DNA of 64,000 nt from Edwardsiella anguillarum (GCF_008801815.1 NZ_VZOX01000006.1); one strand, 5' to 3'. Shown: positions 50,644-59,496, counted from the first letter of the stretch. Notes: generated from the sequence alone by a model not told the origin. Made by a program: numbers and translations.

Positions 50644-52297
50644 GCAGCAGGGCGTTTTCTCTGAACGGGGCTACCGCTGGCACGGGCTAGGCGGCTGGAA
50701 TCTCTATTTTTTACTGAAGCTGGCGCTACTGTGGTACGGCTATCTTAATTTTCACCCTTTCGCCAACATTATCTTTTTAGCCTTTCTGCTGTTTCCCCTG
50801 CCCTCGGCGCATCTGCACCGCTGGCGCAGCTGGCTGGCTATCCCCATCGGAGTGGCGCTGTTTTACCACGACACCTGGCTACCGGGGCTAAGCAGTATTG
50901 CGCACCAGCGCGATCAGTGGAGCCACTTCAGCGCGGCCTATGCCTGGGATTTAACGCTGCGTTTTATTAACTGGACCATGATCGGCGCGGCGCTGGTGAT
51001 CACCGTCGCCTACCTGTTTCTCACCCAGTGGATTCGGATTACCACGTTTACCATTCTTGCCCTGGTATGGGTCAATCTGGGCAGCATTGGCATTCCACAG
51101 CTCAGCCTGCAGCAGGGTGCGGCCACGGCCGCCCCCCCGGCGAGCAGTCTGTCCACGCCAGGCAATACACCGATCTCAGCCGTCAGCGCTGCGGAGATCC
51201 CGGCGCAGAGCGCCGCGCCCAACAATAGCAGCCTGAACGACTGGCTGGATCGCTTTTACGCCAGCGAACAACAGCGGCAAACCCATTTTCCCGCGGCCCT
51301 GCCGGCCGATGCCCAGCCCTTCGATCTCTTGATCCTCAATATCTGCTCCCTCTCCTGGAGCGATCTCAGCGCCGCCGGCCTGCAGGATCATCCGCTGTGG
51401 AAACGGATGGATATTCTGTTCAACGACTTTAACTCCGCCACCGCCTACAGCGGTCCGGCCGCCATCCGCATCATGCGCGCCAGCTGCGGTCAGTCCTCGC
51501 ATAAGATGCTCTACAGCCCCGTTCCGACTCAGTGCGATCTGATGGCCAACCTGGCCCGGCTGGGCTTCCGGCAAGAGCTCGCGCTGGATCATTCCGGGGT
51601 TTTCGGCGACTATCTGGCACACCTACGCCAATTTGGCAACATGCAGGCTCCCCTCAGCGCCAACGCCGGCCTACCGGTCGAGCTGACCGCATTCAATGGC
51701 GAACCCATCACCAACGATCTGGCGCTGCTCCAACGCTGGTTGAGCAGTACCGAAAAGCTGGGCGACGCACGCACGGCCAGCTTCGTCAACCTGATCGCCC
51801 TGCACGACGGTAACCGCTTTATCGGTGCCAATCGGGGAGCCGACTTTAAGCCGCGGGCCCAGACCCTGCTCGACCAGCTCAACGGCTTTCTGGACGATCT
51901 GGAGAGATCCGGACGCCGGGTGATGGTGGTGATCGTACCAGAGCACGGCGCGGCGGTAGTCGGTGACAAGATGCAGATGGCCGGACTCCGCGATATCCCC
52001 AGCATGTCAATCACCCACGTGCCGGTCGGCGTCATCTTCAGCGGTATGAAGGCGCCGGCGCCGGCCTCGCCGGTATTGGTCGATCGGCCGAGCAGCTATC
52101 TGGCCCTCTCCGAGCTGGTCGTTCGCAGCCTGGATGGCAAGATCTTCACCCAGCCCAGCGTCGACTGGCAGGCGCTGGTCAGCAACCTTCCCCAAAGCGC
52201 CGCCGTGTCGGAAAACGATAACGCCATCGTCATGATGTATCAGGGAAAACCCTATGTACGTCTCAACGGCGGGGACTGGGTGCCCTACCCACAGTAG
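50627..52297 (+). CDS. bcsG: Cellulose phosphoethanolamine transferase BcsG
   Basis: A 556-residue inner-membrane protein (E. coli BcsG is 559). Four or five N-terminal helices (to about 155) are followed by a periplasmic alkaline-phosphatase-fold domain. Active-site features are ICSLSW near 243 (Cys and Ser), SATAYSGPAAIRIMRASCGQ near 275 (nucleophile Ser) and VIVPEHGAAVVGDK near 440 (Glu-His metal site). It moves phosphoethanolamine from phosphatidylethanolamine onto cellulose. Presence of bcsEFG predicts pEtN-modified cellulose. Confidence 0.96.
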   Translation: MAKHTEQQGVFSERGYRWHGLGGWNLYFLLKLALLWYGYLNFHPFANIIFLAFLLFPLPSAHLHRWRSWLAIPIGVALFYHDTWLPGLSSIAHQRDQWSHFSAAYAWDLTLRFINWTMIGAALVITVAYLFLTQWIRITTFTILALVWVNLGSIGIPQLSLQQGAATAAPPASSLSTPGNTPISAVSAAEIPAQSAAPNNSSLNDWLDRFYASEQQRQTHFPAALPADAQPFDLLILNICSLSWSDLSAAGLQDHPLWKRMDILFNDFNSATAYSGPAAIRIMRASCGQSSHKMLYSPVPTQCDLMANLARLGFRQELALDHSGVFGDYLAHLRQFGNMQAPLSANAGLPVELTAFNGEPITNDLALLQRWLSSTEKLGDARTASFVNLIALHDGNRFIGANRGADFKPRAQTLLDQLNGFLDDLERSGRRVMVVIVPEHGAAVVGDKMQMAGLRDIPSMSITHVPVGVIFSGMKAPAPASPVLVDRPSSYLALSELVVRSLDGKIFTQPSVDWQALVSNLPQSAAVSENDNAIVMMYQGKPYVRLNGGDWVPYPQ

Positions 52298-52315
52298 CCA
52301 CGGCGACGCCACCAT

Positions 52316-52347
52316 AAAAAAAGAGCCGGCTCACGGCTCTTTTTTTT
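52316..52347. terminator. Bidirectional terminator between bcsG and dppF
   Basis: AAAAAAAGAGCCG-GCTCA-CGGCTCTTTTTTT has a 13-bp arm pair with A/T tracts on both sides and lies between the convergent ends of bcsG and dppF. Confidence 0.93.
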
Positions 52348-52365
52348 ATTATCGCGCCGGGGCCG

Positions 52366-53358
52366 CTAGGCCCCCACCTCCTTCTCCACGGCAAAACAGG
52401 CGATCATCTGATCGCCATAGCGACGCAGCGGCGGCTGCAGCTGGCGACAGGTCTCAAAGGCGCAGCGGCAGCGGGCGTTAAAGGCACAGCCGGGCGGCGG
52501 ATTAAACGGGCTGGGCAGCTCCCCGCTCAGCTTGATCCGCTCGCGGCGCATCTGCGGATTCAGCCGCGGCGTCGCCGACAACAGCGCCTGGGTATAGGGG
52601 TGACGCGGATTGCCGAACACCGCCGCCTTGCTGCCCTTCTCGACGCAGCGCCCCAGGTACATCACCATCACCTCATCGGCGATATGCTCCACCACCGACA
52701 GATCATGTGAGATAAAGACATAGGAGAGCCCCAGCTCCCGCTGCAGATCCATCATCAAATTGAGCACCTGGGCACGCACCGACACATCGAGCGCCGACAC
52801 CGGCTCATCGGCGATCACCACGTCCGGATTTAACATCAGGCCGCGGGCAATAGCGATGCGCTGGCGCTGGCCGCCGGAAAACATATGCGGATAGCGATCG
52901 TAGTGCTCGGTCTTTAGACCGACCCGCGCCATCATCGCCAGCGCCCGTTCGCGCCGCTGATCGCGCGACAGCGGCGTATTGATCCGCAGCGGCTCCTCAA
53001 GGATCGCGCCGACCTTCTTGCGCGGGTTCAGCGAGGCGTAGGGGTTCTGGAACACGATCTGGATCTTCTGGCGACGCAGCTTTTGCGCCTGCGCATCGGG
53101 CTGCAGCAGATCCTGGCCCCGATAATAGAGCTCGCCGGCGCTCGGCGCTTCGATCATCGTCAGCAGGCGTCCCAGCGTCGACTTACCGCAGCCGGACTCC
53201 CCGACCACCGCCAGGGTTTTTCCCCGTTCCAGGCTGAACGAGACCCCATCCAGCGCCTTGACCAGCCTTTCTTGGGAAAATAGCCCGCTCTTGACCGGAT
53301 AATGCTTTTTCAGATCCACCGCCTGCAGTAACGGCGCCTGTAATATGGCTTCACTCAT
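52366..53358 (-). CDS. dppF: Dipeptide ABC transporter ATP-binding protein DppF
   Basis: A 330-residue ATPase. Walker A is VVGESGCGKST near 52, the Q loop VFQNPYASLNPR, the signature FSGGQRQR near 160 and Walker B VVIADEPVSALD near 180. The C-terminal oligopeptide-transport extension has PPPGCAFNARCRCAFETC, whose Cys residues match the iron-sulfur cluster-type motif of this family. ATG at 53358 overlaps the dppD stop (ATGA). Confidence 0.97.
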   Translation of the reverse strand: MSEAILQAPLLQAVDLKKHYPVKSGLFSQERLVKALDGVSFSLERGKTLAVVGESGCGKSTLGRLLTMIEAPSAGELYYRGQDLLQPDAQAQKLRRQKIQIVFQNPYASLNPRKKVGAILEEPLRINTPLSRDQRRERALAMMARVGLKTEHYDRYPHMFSGGQRQRIAIARGLMLNPDVVIADEPVSALDVSVRAQVLNLMMDLQRELGLSYVFISHDLSVVEHIADEVMVMYLGRCVEKGSKAAVFGNPRHPYTQALLSATPRLNPQMRRERIKLSGELPSPFNPPPGCAFNARCRCAFETCRQLQPPLRRYGDQMIACFAVEKEVGA

Positions 53359-54335
53359 GCTGTCGGCCTCCCGGCGTCGTCCAATGGGGTGTGGCACTTC
53401 ACCGCCCGCCCGTGCAGGCGGCGCAGCGACGGCTCCTCGCGCCGACACTGCTCGGTCGCATAGGGGCAGCGCGGATTGAGCAGGCAGCCCGTCGGGCGAT
53501 CGTACTTACCCGGCACCACCCCCGGCAGCGACACCAGACGCTCGCCGTCCACCGCAAACTCGGGCAGCGCCCGCAGCAGCGCCTGGGTATAGGGGTGGCG
53601 CGGCGTGTGGAAAATCTCGCCGGCCAGCCCGGACTCCACTACCTGCCCGGCGTACATCACGATGATCTTATGCGCCGCCTCCGCCACCAGCGCCAGGTCG
53701 TGGGTGATCAGCACCAGCGCCATATTTTCCCGCTGCTGCAGCGCCAGCAGCAGTTCGATGATCTGCGCCTGAATGGTCACATCCAGCGCGGTGGTCGGCT
53801 CATCGGCAATCAGCAGCTTGGGACGGCAGGCGATCGCCATGGCGATCATCACCCGCTGACTCATACCGCCGGAAAGCTGGTGCGGATAGACCGACAGACG
53901 CGACGCCGGATCGGGAATGCCGACCTGAGTAAGCAGATCGATGGCGCGCTGGCGCCGGGTGCGCCGGTTACCTCCCTGATGCACCTTCAGCGCCTCCATA
54001 ATCTGAAATCCCACGGTGTAGCAGGGATTCAGGCTGGTCATCGGGTCTTGGAATATCATCGCCACCTCGGCCCCCACCAGCTGGCGTCGCTCCCGCTCGG
54101 AGATACGCTGCAGATCGGCGCCGTTAAAGCTCAGTCGCTGTGCCGTCACCCGCCCAGGAAAATCGATCAGCCCCATAATGGCCAGCGAGCTGACCGATTT
54201 GCCGGAGCCGGACTCACCGACAATCCCCACCACCTCTCCCTGTTCAACCTGGTAGCTGATGCGGTCAACCGCACGGAAAGGGGCGCTATCGTCGCCGAAA
54301 TGCACCGATAGCTGATCTACATCCAGTAATGCCAT
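53355..54335 (-). CDS. dppD: Dipeptide ABC transporter ATP-binding protein DppD
   Basis: A 326-residue ATPase (E. coli 327), partner of DppF. Walker A GIVGESGSGKS near 38, Q loop IFQDPMTSLNP, signature QLSGGMSQR near 155 and Walker B LLIADEPTTALD near 177. The C-terminal PTGCLLNPRCPYATEQC motif is conserved. Ten bases separate it from dppC. Confidence 0.97.
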   Translation of the reverse strand: MALLDVDQLSVHFGDDSAPFRAVDRISYQVEQGEVVGIVGESGSGKSVSSLAIMGLIDFPGRVTAQRLSFNGADLQRISERERRQLVGAEVAMIFQDPMTSLNPCYTVGFQIMEALKVHQGGNRRTRRQRAIDLLTQVGIPDPASRLSVYPHQLSGGMSQRVMIAMAIACRPKLLIADEPTTALDVTIQAQIIELLLALQQRENMALVLITHDLALVAEAAHKIIVMYAGQVVESGLAGEIFHTPRHPYTQALLRALPEFAVDGERLVSLPGVVPGKYDRPTGCLLNPRCPYATEQCRREEPSLRRLHGRAVKCHTPLDDAGRPTA

Positions 54336-54345
54336 GTCCCTCTCC

Positions 54346-55266
54346 TTACTGCTTCAGCTTCGGATCCAGCGCATCGCGCAGGCCGTCGCCCATTAGGTTA
54401 AACGCCAATACCGTCAACAGAATGGCCAGTCCGGGGAAGGTCACCACCCACCAGGCGCTCTGGGCGAACTGCAGCACATCGGACAGCATGGTGCCCCACT
54501 CCGGCGTCGGCGGCTGGGCGCCCATTCCCAGGAAACCCAGCGCGGCCATATCGAGGATCGCATTAGAAAAACCCAGCGACGCCTGCACAATCAGCGGCGC
54601 CAGGCAGTTGGGCAGGATATTGACGAACATCTGGCGCAGCGCACCGGCGCCGGCCACCCCGGAGGCGGTCACGTAGTCGCGATGCACCTCCGCCAATACC
54701 GCGGCGCGCGTAAGGCGGACATAGTGCGGCAGCGCCACAAAGGTCAGCGCCAGCGACACATTCACGATAGAGGGGCCGAATATGGCCACCAGCACCAGCG
54801 CCAGCAGCAGGCTCGGCAGCGCCAGCATGATATCGACCACCCGCATGATCAGCGCATCCACCGCGCTGCCAAAGTAGCCCGCCAGCAGCCCCAGCACCAC
54901 CCCGAGGATCAGCGACAGCGCGACCACCAGACAGCCCACCAGCAGCGACAGACGGGCGCCGTAAATCAACCGCGACAGCACGTCGCGCCCCACGTCATCG
55001 GTGCCCAGAATAAAGCGCCAGCTGCCGCCGCTCTCCCAGACCGGCGGACGCAGCAGCGCATCGCGGAACTGCTCCTGCGGCAGGTGCGGCGCAATGACAT
55101 TGGCCCCCAGCGCCACCACCACCACGATCGCCACGTAGATAAGCCCTGCGACGGCGCCTTTATTGCGGCGAAAATAGTGCCAGAACTCCTGCAGCGGCGT
55201 CATCGGCCGCGGTGCCGGGACACCGGATGAGGTAGCCGTCGTCGCGGCCGTTGTTGGTTCAGACAT
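54346..55266 (-). CDS. dppC: Dipeptide ABC transporter permease DppC
   Basis: A 306-residue inner-membrane permease (E. coli 300). A Thr/Ala-rich head is followed by a helix at about 40-60, the periplasmic loop FILGTDDVGRDVLSRLIYGARLSLLVG, and the family loop EYVTA-like HRDYVTASGVAGAGALRQMFVNILPN near 205. It forms the channel with DppB. Confidence 0.96.
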   Translation of the reverse strand: MSEPTTAATTATSSGVPAPRPMTPLQEFWHYFRRNKGAVAGLIYVAIVVVVALGANVIAPHLPQEQFRDALLRPPVWESGGSWRFILGTDDVGRDVLSRLIYGARLSLLVGCLVVALSLILGVVLGLLAGYFGSAVDALIMRVVDIMLALPSLLLALVLVAIFGPSIVNVSLALTFVALPHYVRLTRAAVLAEVHRDYVTASGVAGAGALRQMFVNILPNCLAPLIVQASLGFSNAILDMAALGFLGMGAQPPTPEWGTMLSDVLQFAQSAWWVVTFPGLAILLTVLAFNLMGDGLRDALDPKLKQ

Positions 55267-55276
55267 CAGCGGCCTC

Positions 55277-56296
55277 CTAGTGTTTATGACGGATACGCGG
55301 GTTAACGATGCCGTACAGCACGTCGACCAGCAGGTTAACCAGAATGATCATGCTGGCGACCAGCAGAACGCCGCCCTGCACCACCGGATAGTCGCGGCGC
55401 TGCAGGCCATCGATCAGCCAGCGCCCCAGCCCCGGCCAGGAGAAGATGGTCTCCGTCAGGATGGCTCCGGCCAGCAGCGTACCGACCTGCAGGCCGATCA
55501 CCGTCACCACCGGCAGCAGCGCATTGCGCAGGGCATGCACCACGATCACCCGCAGGCGGCTCAGCCCCTTGGCGCGGGCGGTGCGGATATAGTCCTCGCT
55601 CAGCACCTCCAGCATCGCCGAGCGGGTCATGCGCACGATCACCGCCAGTGGAATGGTGCCCAGTACGATAGAGGGCAGAATCAGGTGCATCACCGCATCC
55701 TTAAAGTCCCCCGGTTCCCCCCACAGCAGGGTGTCGATCAGCATAAAGCCGGTCAACGGGTGACTATCGTCCAGAAAGACCGTATCGCTGATGCGCCCGG
55801 AGACCGGCGTCAAATCCAGATTGACCGAGACCAGCATGATCAGCATCATGCCCCACCAGAAAATCGGCATGGAGTAGCCGGTCAGCGCCACGCCGACCGC
55901 CGTATGGTCAAAGATCGACCCCCGCTTGACGGCCGCCAGCACCCCGATAGGGATCCCCAGCAGCACCGCGAACAGCATGGCGCAGATCCCCAACTCTAGC
56001 GTCGCCTGAAAGCGCGGCACAAACTCCTGCCACACCGGGGTTCGGCTCTTCAAGGACTGACCGAGGTTGCCGTGCAGCACGTCGTCGATATAGATGAAGT
56101 ATTGCTGATATAGCGGCTTATCCAGCCCCATCTCAGCCATGATCTGAGCATGACGCTCCGCGGAGATCCCGCGCTCGCCCGCCATGATCATCACCGGATC
56201 GCCGGGGATCATGTGAACAAACGCGAATGTCAGCAACGTAATGCCGATAAACGTTGGGATGACCAGCCCCAAACGCCGGAGAATAAACTGCAGCAT
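55277..56296 (-). CDS. dppB: Dipeptide ABC transporter permease DppB
   Basis: A 339-residue inner-membrane permease, the same length as E. coli DppB. It begins MLQFILRRLGLVIPTFIGIT; the ATPase contact loop EDYIRTARAKGLSRLRVIVVHALRN is near 240. ATG at 56296 fits the known start, and the 19-codon extension upstream lies in the dppA-dppB gap. Confidence 0.97.
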   Translation of the reverse strand: MLQFILRRLGLVIPTFIGITLLTFAFVHMIPGDPVMIMAGERGISAERHAQIMAEMGLDKPLYQQYFIYIDDVLHGNLGQSLKSRTPVWQEFVPRFQATLELGICAMLFAVLLGIPIGVLAAVKRGSIFDHTAVGVALTGYSMPIFWWGMMLIMLVSVNLDLTPVSGRISDTVFLDDSHPLTGFMLIDTLLWGEPGDFKDAVMHLILPSIVLGTIPLAVIVRMTRSAMLEVLSEDYIRTARAKGLSRLRVIVVHALRNALLPVVTVIGLQVGTLLAGAILTETIFSWPGLGRWLIDGLQRRDYPVVQGGVLLVASMIILVNLLVDVLYGIVNPRIRHKH

Positions 56297-56342
56297 AGCC
56301 CGAACTCTCTGTAGTTGGCCGGCACCCATCCGCCGGCCCGCT

Positions 56343-56366
56343 GCGCTGCGCAAGAGTGCGCAGCGC
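56343..56366 (-). other. Intercistronic hairpin between dppA and dppB
   Basis: GCGCTGCGC-(6 nt)-GCGCAGCGC is a perfect 9-bp GC stem without a T-run, in the 150-base gap after dppA. As for the sugar operon, it could keep the binding-protein message more abundant than the rest. Confidence 0.55.
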
Positions 56367-56446
56367 CTGGCCCCGGATACCGCCAGGCCTCACGGCCATG
56401 CGGCGGTACGGTTCACGAAGTCCCTCCCCCTTGAGGGGCGGCTGGA

Positions 56447-58075
56447 TTACTCCAGGGAGACCTGATTGAAGTGATGTTTGCCCAGCGGATCCACGACATA
56501 GCCCTTCACCTCTTTGCGCACCGGCTCATAGACGGTGGAGTGGGCGATGATCAGCGCCGGTGCCTGGTCATGCATTATCACCTGGGCCTGGCGATACAGC
56601 TCGGCGCGCTTGGCCTGGTCCGCCTCGGCGCGCGCCGGCTGAATCACCGCCTCAAACGGCTGATAGCACCAGCGGGAATAGTTGGAGCCCTGCTTGGCCG
56701 CATCGCAGCTGAACAGCGTGGCGAAGAAGTTGTCCGGATCGCCGTTATCGCCGGTCCAACCCATCATCACCGCCTGGTGTTCGCCGTCTTTAGCGCGCTT
56801 GAGGTACTCCCCCCACTCGTAGGTCACAATCTTGGCCTTCACGCCGATCTTGTCCCAGTCCGCCTGGATCATCTCGGCCATACGGCGCGCGTTAGGGTTA
56901 TAAGGACGCTGTACCGGCATCGCCCACAGATCGATGCTGAATCCATCGGCCAAACCGGCCTCCTTCAGCAGCGCCTTGGCCTTCTCCGGATCGTACGGAT
57001 AATCCTTAATCGCGTCGTTATAGCCCCACATGGTCGGCGGTATCAGGTTTTTCGCCGGCTGACCGGCCTTCTGATAGACGGCCTCAATGATGGCCGGTTT
57101 GTTGACTGCCATGGTCAGCGCCTGGCGCACCTTGACGTTATCCAGCGGCTTTTTATCGACGTTAAACGACAGGTAGCCCACGTTAAGCCCCGGCTGCTCC
57201 AACAGAGTAATATTCTTATCCTGCTTCATGCGCGCCAGATCCGCCGGGTTCGGGTACGGCATCACCTGACACTCATTCTTCTGCAGCTTGGCATAGCGCA
57301 CCGAGGCATCCGGCGTAATGGAGAACACCAGGCGGTCGATCTTCGGCTGTGGGCCCCAGTAGTCTTTGTTGGCTTTATAGAGGATCTTCGAATCCTTCTG
57401 GTACTGCATCAGTTGGAAGGGACCGGTGCCCAGCGGCTCCAGATCGATCTTCTCCGGCGTGCCCGCCTTCATCATCGCATCGGCATATTCGGCGGACAGG
57501 ATCGATGCGAAGTCCATCGCCAAATCCGCCAGGAACGGTGACTCCGGGTGATTCAGCTCAATGCGCACCGTGCTATCGTTCACTTTTTCGACCTTGGCGA
57601 TCAGCTCCGGCAGCCCCATCCCCTGAAAGTACTCATAGCTGCCGCCGGAGACCTTGTGGTACGGGTGGTTCGGATCGCGCTGACGTTCGAAGGAGAACAC
57701 CACGTCGTCGGCGTTGAAGTCGCGGGTCGGCTTAAACAGCTTGCTGCCCTGCCACTTCACCCCCTTGCGCAGATGGAAGGTATAGGTCTTGCCATCGGGG
57801 CTGACCTCCCAGCTCTCCGCCAGCCCGGGCTCGATCTCCGTGCTCCCGTTCTTAAACTCAATCAGACGGTTATAGATAGGGACCGCGCTAGCATCATAGG
57901 TGGTACCCGAGGTAAACAGCTGCGGGTTAAACCCCTCCGGAGATCCCTCAGAACAGTACACCAGGGTCTTTGCCTGCAGGCTGCCGGCGATCGCCAGCGC
58001 GAGCAGGCCGACGCCCCATTTCAGCGCGACGACGCCTGCGCCACGCCCCGTAGATACGTGATTCTTGGAAGACAT
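56447..58075 (-). CDS. dppA: Periplasmic dipeptide-binding protein DppA
   Basis: A 542-residue SBP_bac_5 protein (E. coli 535). The signal peptide ends GSLQA-K near 35. The mature start KTLVYCSEGSPEGFNPQLFTSGTTYDASA is the DppA signature, and two conserved Cys pairs (CSEG, NECQ; SCDAA, RWCY) match the disulfides. It binds dipeptides, and in E. coli it also serves heme uptake and dipeptide chemotaxis through Tap. ATG at 58075 follows GGAG by 9 bases; Met at 58090 is an alternative. Confidence 0.97.
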   Translation of the reverse strand: MSSKNHVSTGRGAGVVALKWGVGLLALAIAGSLQAKTLVYCSEGSPEGFNPQLFTSGTTYDASAVPIYNRLIEFKNGSTEIEPGLAESWEVSPDGKTYTFHLRKGVKWQGSKLFKPTRDFNADDVVFSFERQRDPNHPYHKVSGGSYEYFQGMGLPELIAKVEKVNDSTVRIELNHPESPFLADLAMDFASILSAEYADAMMKAGTPEKIDLEPLGTGPFQLMQYQKDSKILYKANKDYWGPQPKIDRLVFSITPDASVRYAKLQKNECQVMPYPNPADLARMKQDKNITLLEQPGLNVGYLSFNVDKKPLDNVKVRQALTMAVNKPAIIEAVYQKAGQPAKNLIPPTMWGYNDAIKDYPYDPEKAKALLKEAGLADGFSIDLWAMPVQRPYNPNARRMAEMIQADWDKIGVKAKIVTYEWGEYLKRAKDGEHQAVMMGWTGDNGDPDNFFATLFSCDAAKQGSNYSRWCYQPFEAVIQPARAEADQAKRAELYRQAQVIMHDQAPALIIAHSTVYEPVRKEVKGYVVDPLGKHHFNQVSLE

Positions 58076-58091
58076 AACATTGAACTCCATA

Positions 58092-58106
58092 CTGTGATGT
58101 TGTGTG
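58092..58106 (-). promoter_or_regulatory. Candidate GcvB small-RNA target in the dppA leader
   Basis: The dppA leader reads CACACAACATCACAG about 17-31 bases before the start codon. This C/A-rich run contains CACAACAT, matching the CACAaCAy-type sites bound by the G/U-rich R1 region of GcvB; dppA is a known GcvB target in Salmonella and E. coli. The sRNA gene itself is not in the window. Confidence 0.55.
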
Positions 58107-58641
58107 ACCGGCGGATCTCTGTTTTTTTCTGTACGATCCGTCCGGCGGCGGCCTGAGCGGCCAAGGTGGGTAGACGATATCCCGGCGAGGAACGACTCAT
58201 CGGGCAGTCCATCAGCGAATAGATGCACAATCCTGAAGCGCTGTTTTCACCTTATACGCCCCAATCTCTCAAGTGTTCCGGTTGACGTCAATATGACAAA
58301 ATACAATTTATCGCCTAATAAATAGGCAATATTTTTGTATAAAAAAGGATAAATAAACCTCACAGATAGGTCGAAATCTGCCCACGGTGAAATTGTGACG
58401 TGCATTCCACCATGTAACAAAATTTTACCAGTCGATCTCCCTACCGCCGCCGGCGAAAAAATTTATCTCAGATGTCGAATATATGCACAGTTAACCCGGG
58501 AAAGTGCCATTAAGACAGGGGAAAATTCTGCTGAAAACGGGAGTCCGCGCGTCGCAGCGGCCATTTTTGCGGAAACGGCCTCAGGCGTAGCCACGCCTTC
58601 GCGCTATGATCGCAGGCATCATCATCAATGGGAGAAATACG
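58107..58641. promoter_or_regulatory. Divergent region between dppA and the YeaK-family gene
   Basis: About 535 bases, AT-rich around 58270-58400. It holds a small hairpin GCCTA-ATAAA-TAGGC at 58313-58327 followed on the plus strand by AATATTTTTG. Promoter hexamers for dppA could not be placed with confidence. GGGAG at 58630-58634 is the ribosome-binding site of the next gene. Confidence 0.45.
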
Positions 58642-59136
58642 GTGTCACAGGCAACGTTTGAACAGCTGCAGCGGCTGCTGGACAGCCAAGGCGCACGCTA
58701 TCGCGTCGTTGAACACCCCAGCGCGGGGAAATCAGAAGAGGTGGCCAAAATTCGCGGTACCCAGCTCGGCCAGGGCGCCAAGGCGCTGGTCTGCCACGTC
58801 AAGGGGAATGGGGTAAAGCAGCATGTGCTAGCGGTGCTGCCCGCCGATCAGCAGGCCGATCTCAGCGCGCTGGCGCAGGGCATCGGCGGGACCCGTGCCT
58901 CGTTGGCCAGTCCGGCAGAGGTCAGCACGCTGACCGATTGCCTCTTTGGCGCGATCCCTCCCTTCAGCCTGCATCCCGACCTGCTGCTGGTCGCCGATCC
59001 GCTGCTGTTTACCCGCTTTGAGGAGCTGGCCTTTAACGCCGGCACGCTGGAGCGCTCGCTGATCCTAAACTGCGCCGACTACCGGCGCATCGCCGCGCCG
59101 CGCTGCGTCGACTTTATTCGCCGCCAGGAGCGCTAA
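58642..59136 (+). CDS. yeaK: YbaK/ProX-domain aminoacyl-tRNA deacylase, YeaK family
   Basis: A 164-residue cytoplasmic protein of the INS/YbaK editing superfamily, close to E. coli YeaK (167): RGTQLGQGAKALVCHVKGNGVKQHVLAVLPADQQADL, IGGTRASLASPAEV with the catalytic-region Gly-X-X-Pro type loop GAIPPFSLHPDLLLV. Such proteins hydrolyse misacylated tRNAs in trans. GTG at 58642 with GGGAG 7 bases upstream is preferred over ATG at 58606, which lacks a ribosome-binding site; length supports GTG. In E. coli yeaK is elsewhere; here it lies next to tRNA-Pro genes. Confidence 0.88.
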   Translation: MSQATFEQLQRLLDSQGARYRVVEHPSAGKSEEVAKIRGTQLGQGAKALVCHVKGNGVKQHVLAVLPADQQADLSALAQGIGGTRASLASPAEVSTLTDCLFGAIPPFSLHPDLLLVADPLLFTRFEELAFNAGTLERSLILNCADYRRIAAPRCVDFIRRQER

Positions 59137-59167
59137 GGACGACCCGCGCCACCCCGGCCACAATGCA

Positions 59168-59196
59168 AAAAGCCCAGCCGTAAAGGCTGGGCTTTT
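59168..59196. terminator. Terminator after tRNA-Pro copy 1, also facing yeaK
   Basis: AAAAGCCCAGCC-(5 nt)-GGCTGGGCTTTT is a 12-bp symmetric stem. It lies 9 bases past the tRNA 3' end on the minus strand and 31 bases past yeaK on the plus strand. Confidence 0.88.
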
Positions 59197-59204
59197 CAGG
59201 AATT

Positions 59205-59281
59205 TGGTCGGCGAGAGAGGATTCGAACCTCCGACCCACACGTCCCGAACGTGTTGCGCTACCAGGCTGCGCTACTCGCCG
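59205..59281 (-). tRNA. proK: tRNA-Pro (anticodon CGG), copy 1
   Basis: On the minus strand a 77-nt cloverleaf runs from CGGCGAG to CTCGCCG-ACCA with the CCA end encoded. The acceptor stem CGGCGAG/CTCGCCG, the D arm AGCGCAGCCTGGTAGCGC, the anticodon stem-loop CACGTTCGGGACGTG (anticodon CGG) and the T arm GGAGGTTCGAATCCTCTC are all complete. It reads CCG codons. Location beside dpp matches E. coli proK. Confidence 0.98.
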
Positions 59282-59293
59282 AATGCGGAGCGC

Positions 59294-59322
59294 ATGTTAC
59301 TGCTAGCGCTACCCGTCGTCAA
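59294..59322 (-). promoter_or_regulatory. Promoter of tRNA-Pro copy 1
   Basis: TTGACG, 17 bases, TAACAT on the minus strand, with the GC-rich discriminator GCGCTCCGC typical of stringently controlled stable-RNA promoters. It starts 13 bases upstream of the mature tRNA. Confidence 0.8.
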
Positions 59323-59384
59323 CACCTTAACGCCCACAGAGGCCCGGCTTTTTACGTTTGACTGTAAAGCCGCCATAACGCAAA

Positions 59385-59409
59385 AAACCCAGCCGTAAAG
59401 GCTGGGTTT
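59385..59409 (-). terminator. Terminator after tRNA-Pro copy 2
   Basis: AAACCCAGCC-(5 nt)-GGCTGGGTTTTTT on the minus strand: a 10-bp stem with a T-run. It is a diverged copy of the terminator after copy 1, with paired changes that keep the stem (GGGC to GGGT with GCCC to ACCC). Confidence 0.9.
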
Positions 59410-59419
59410 CTCAGGAATT

Positions 59420-59496
59420 TGGTCGGCGAGAGAGGATTCGAACCTCCGACCCACACGTCCCGAACGTGTTGCGCTACCAGGCTGCGCTACTCGCCG
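59420..59496 (-). tRNA. proK: tRNA-Pro (anticodon CGG), copy 2
   Basis: Identical over all 77 nt to the copy 215 bases away, with its own promoter and terminator. The anticodon is CGG and the CCA end is encoded. Confidence 0.98.

Noticed and set aside
56471..57541. A 356-codon plus-strand ORF opposite dppA
   Set aside because: Antisense to the binding-protein gene and rich in Arg, His and Leu without domains.
58313..58335. Hairpin GCCTA/TAGGC followed by a T-rich run as a plus-strand terminator
   Set aside because: Only a 5-bp stem and no gene upstream on that strand to be ended.
59205..59496. Att site or integration scar at the duplicated tRNA
   Set aside because: The duplication includes promoter and the whole tRNA, not only a 3' end, and no integrase or foreign DNA lies near it.
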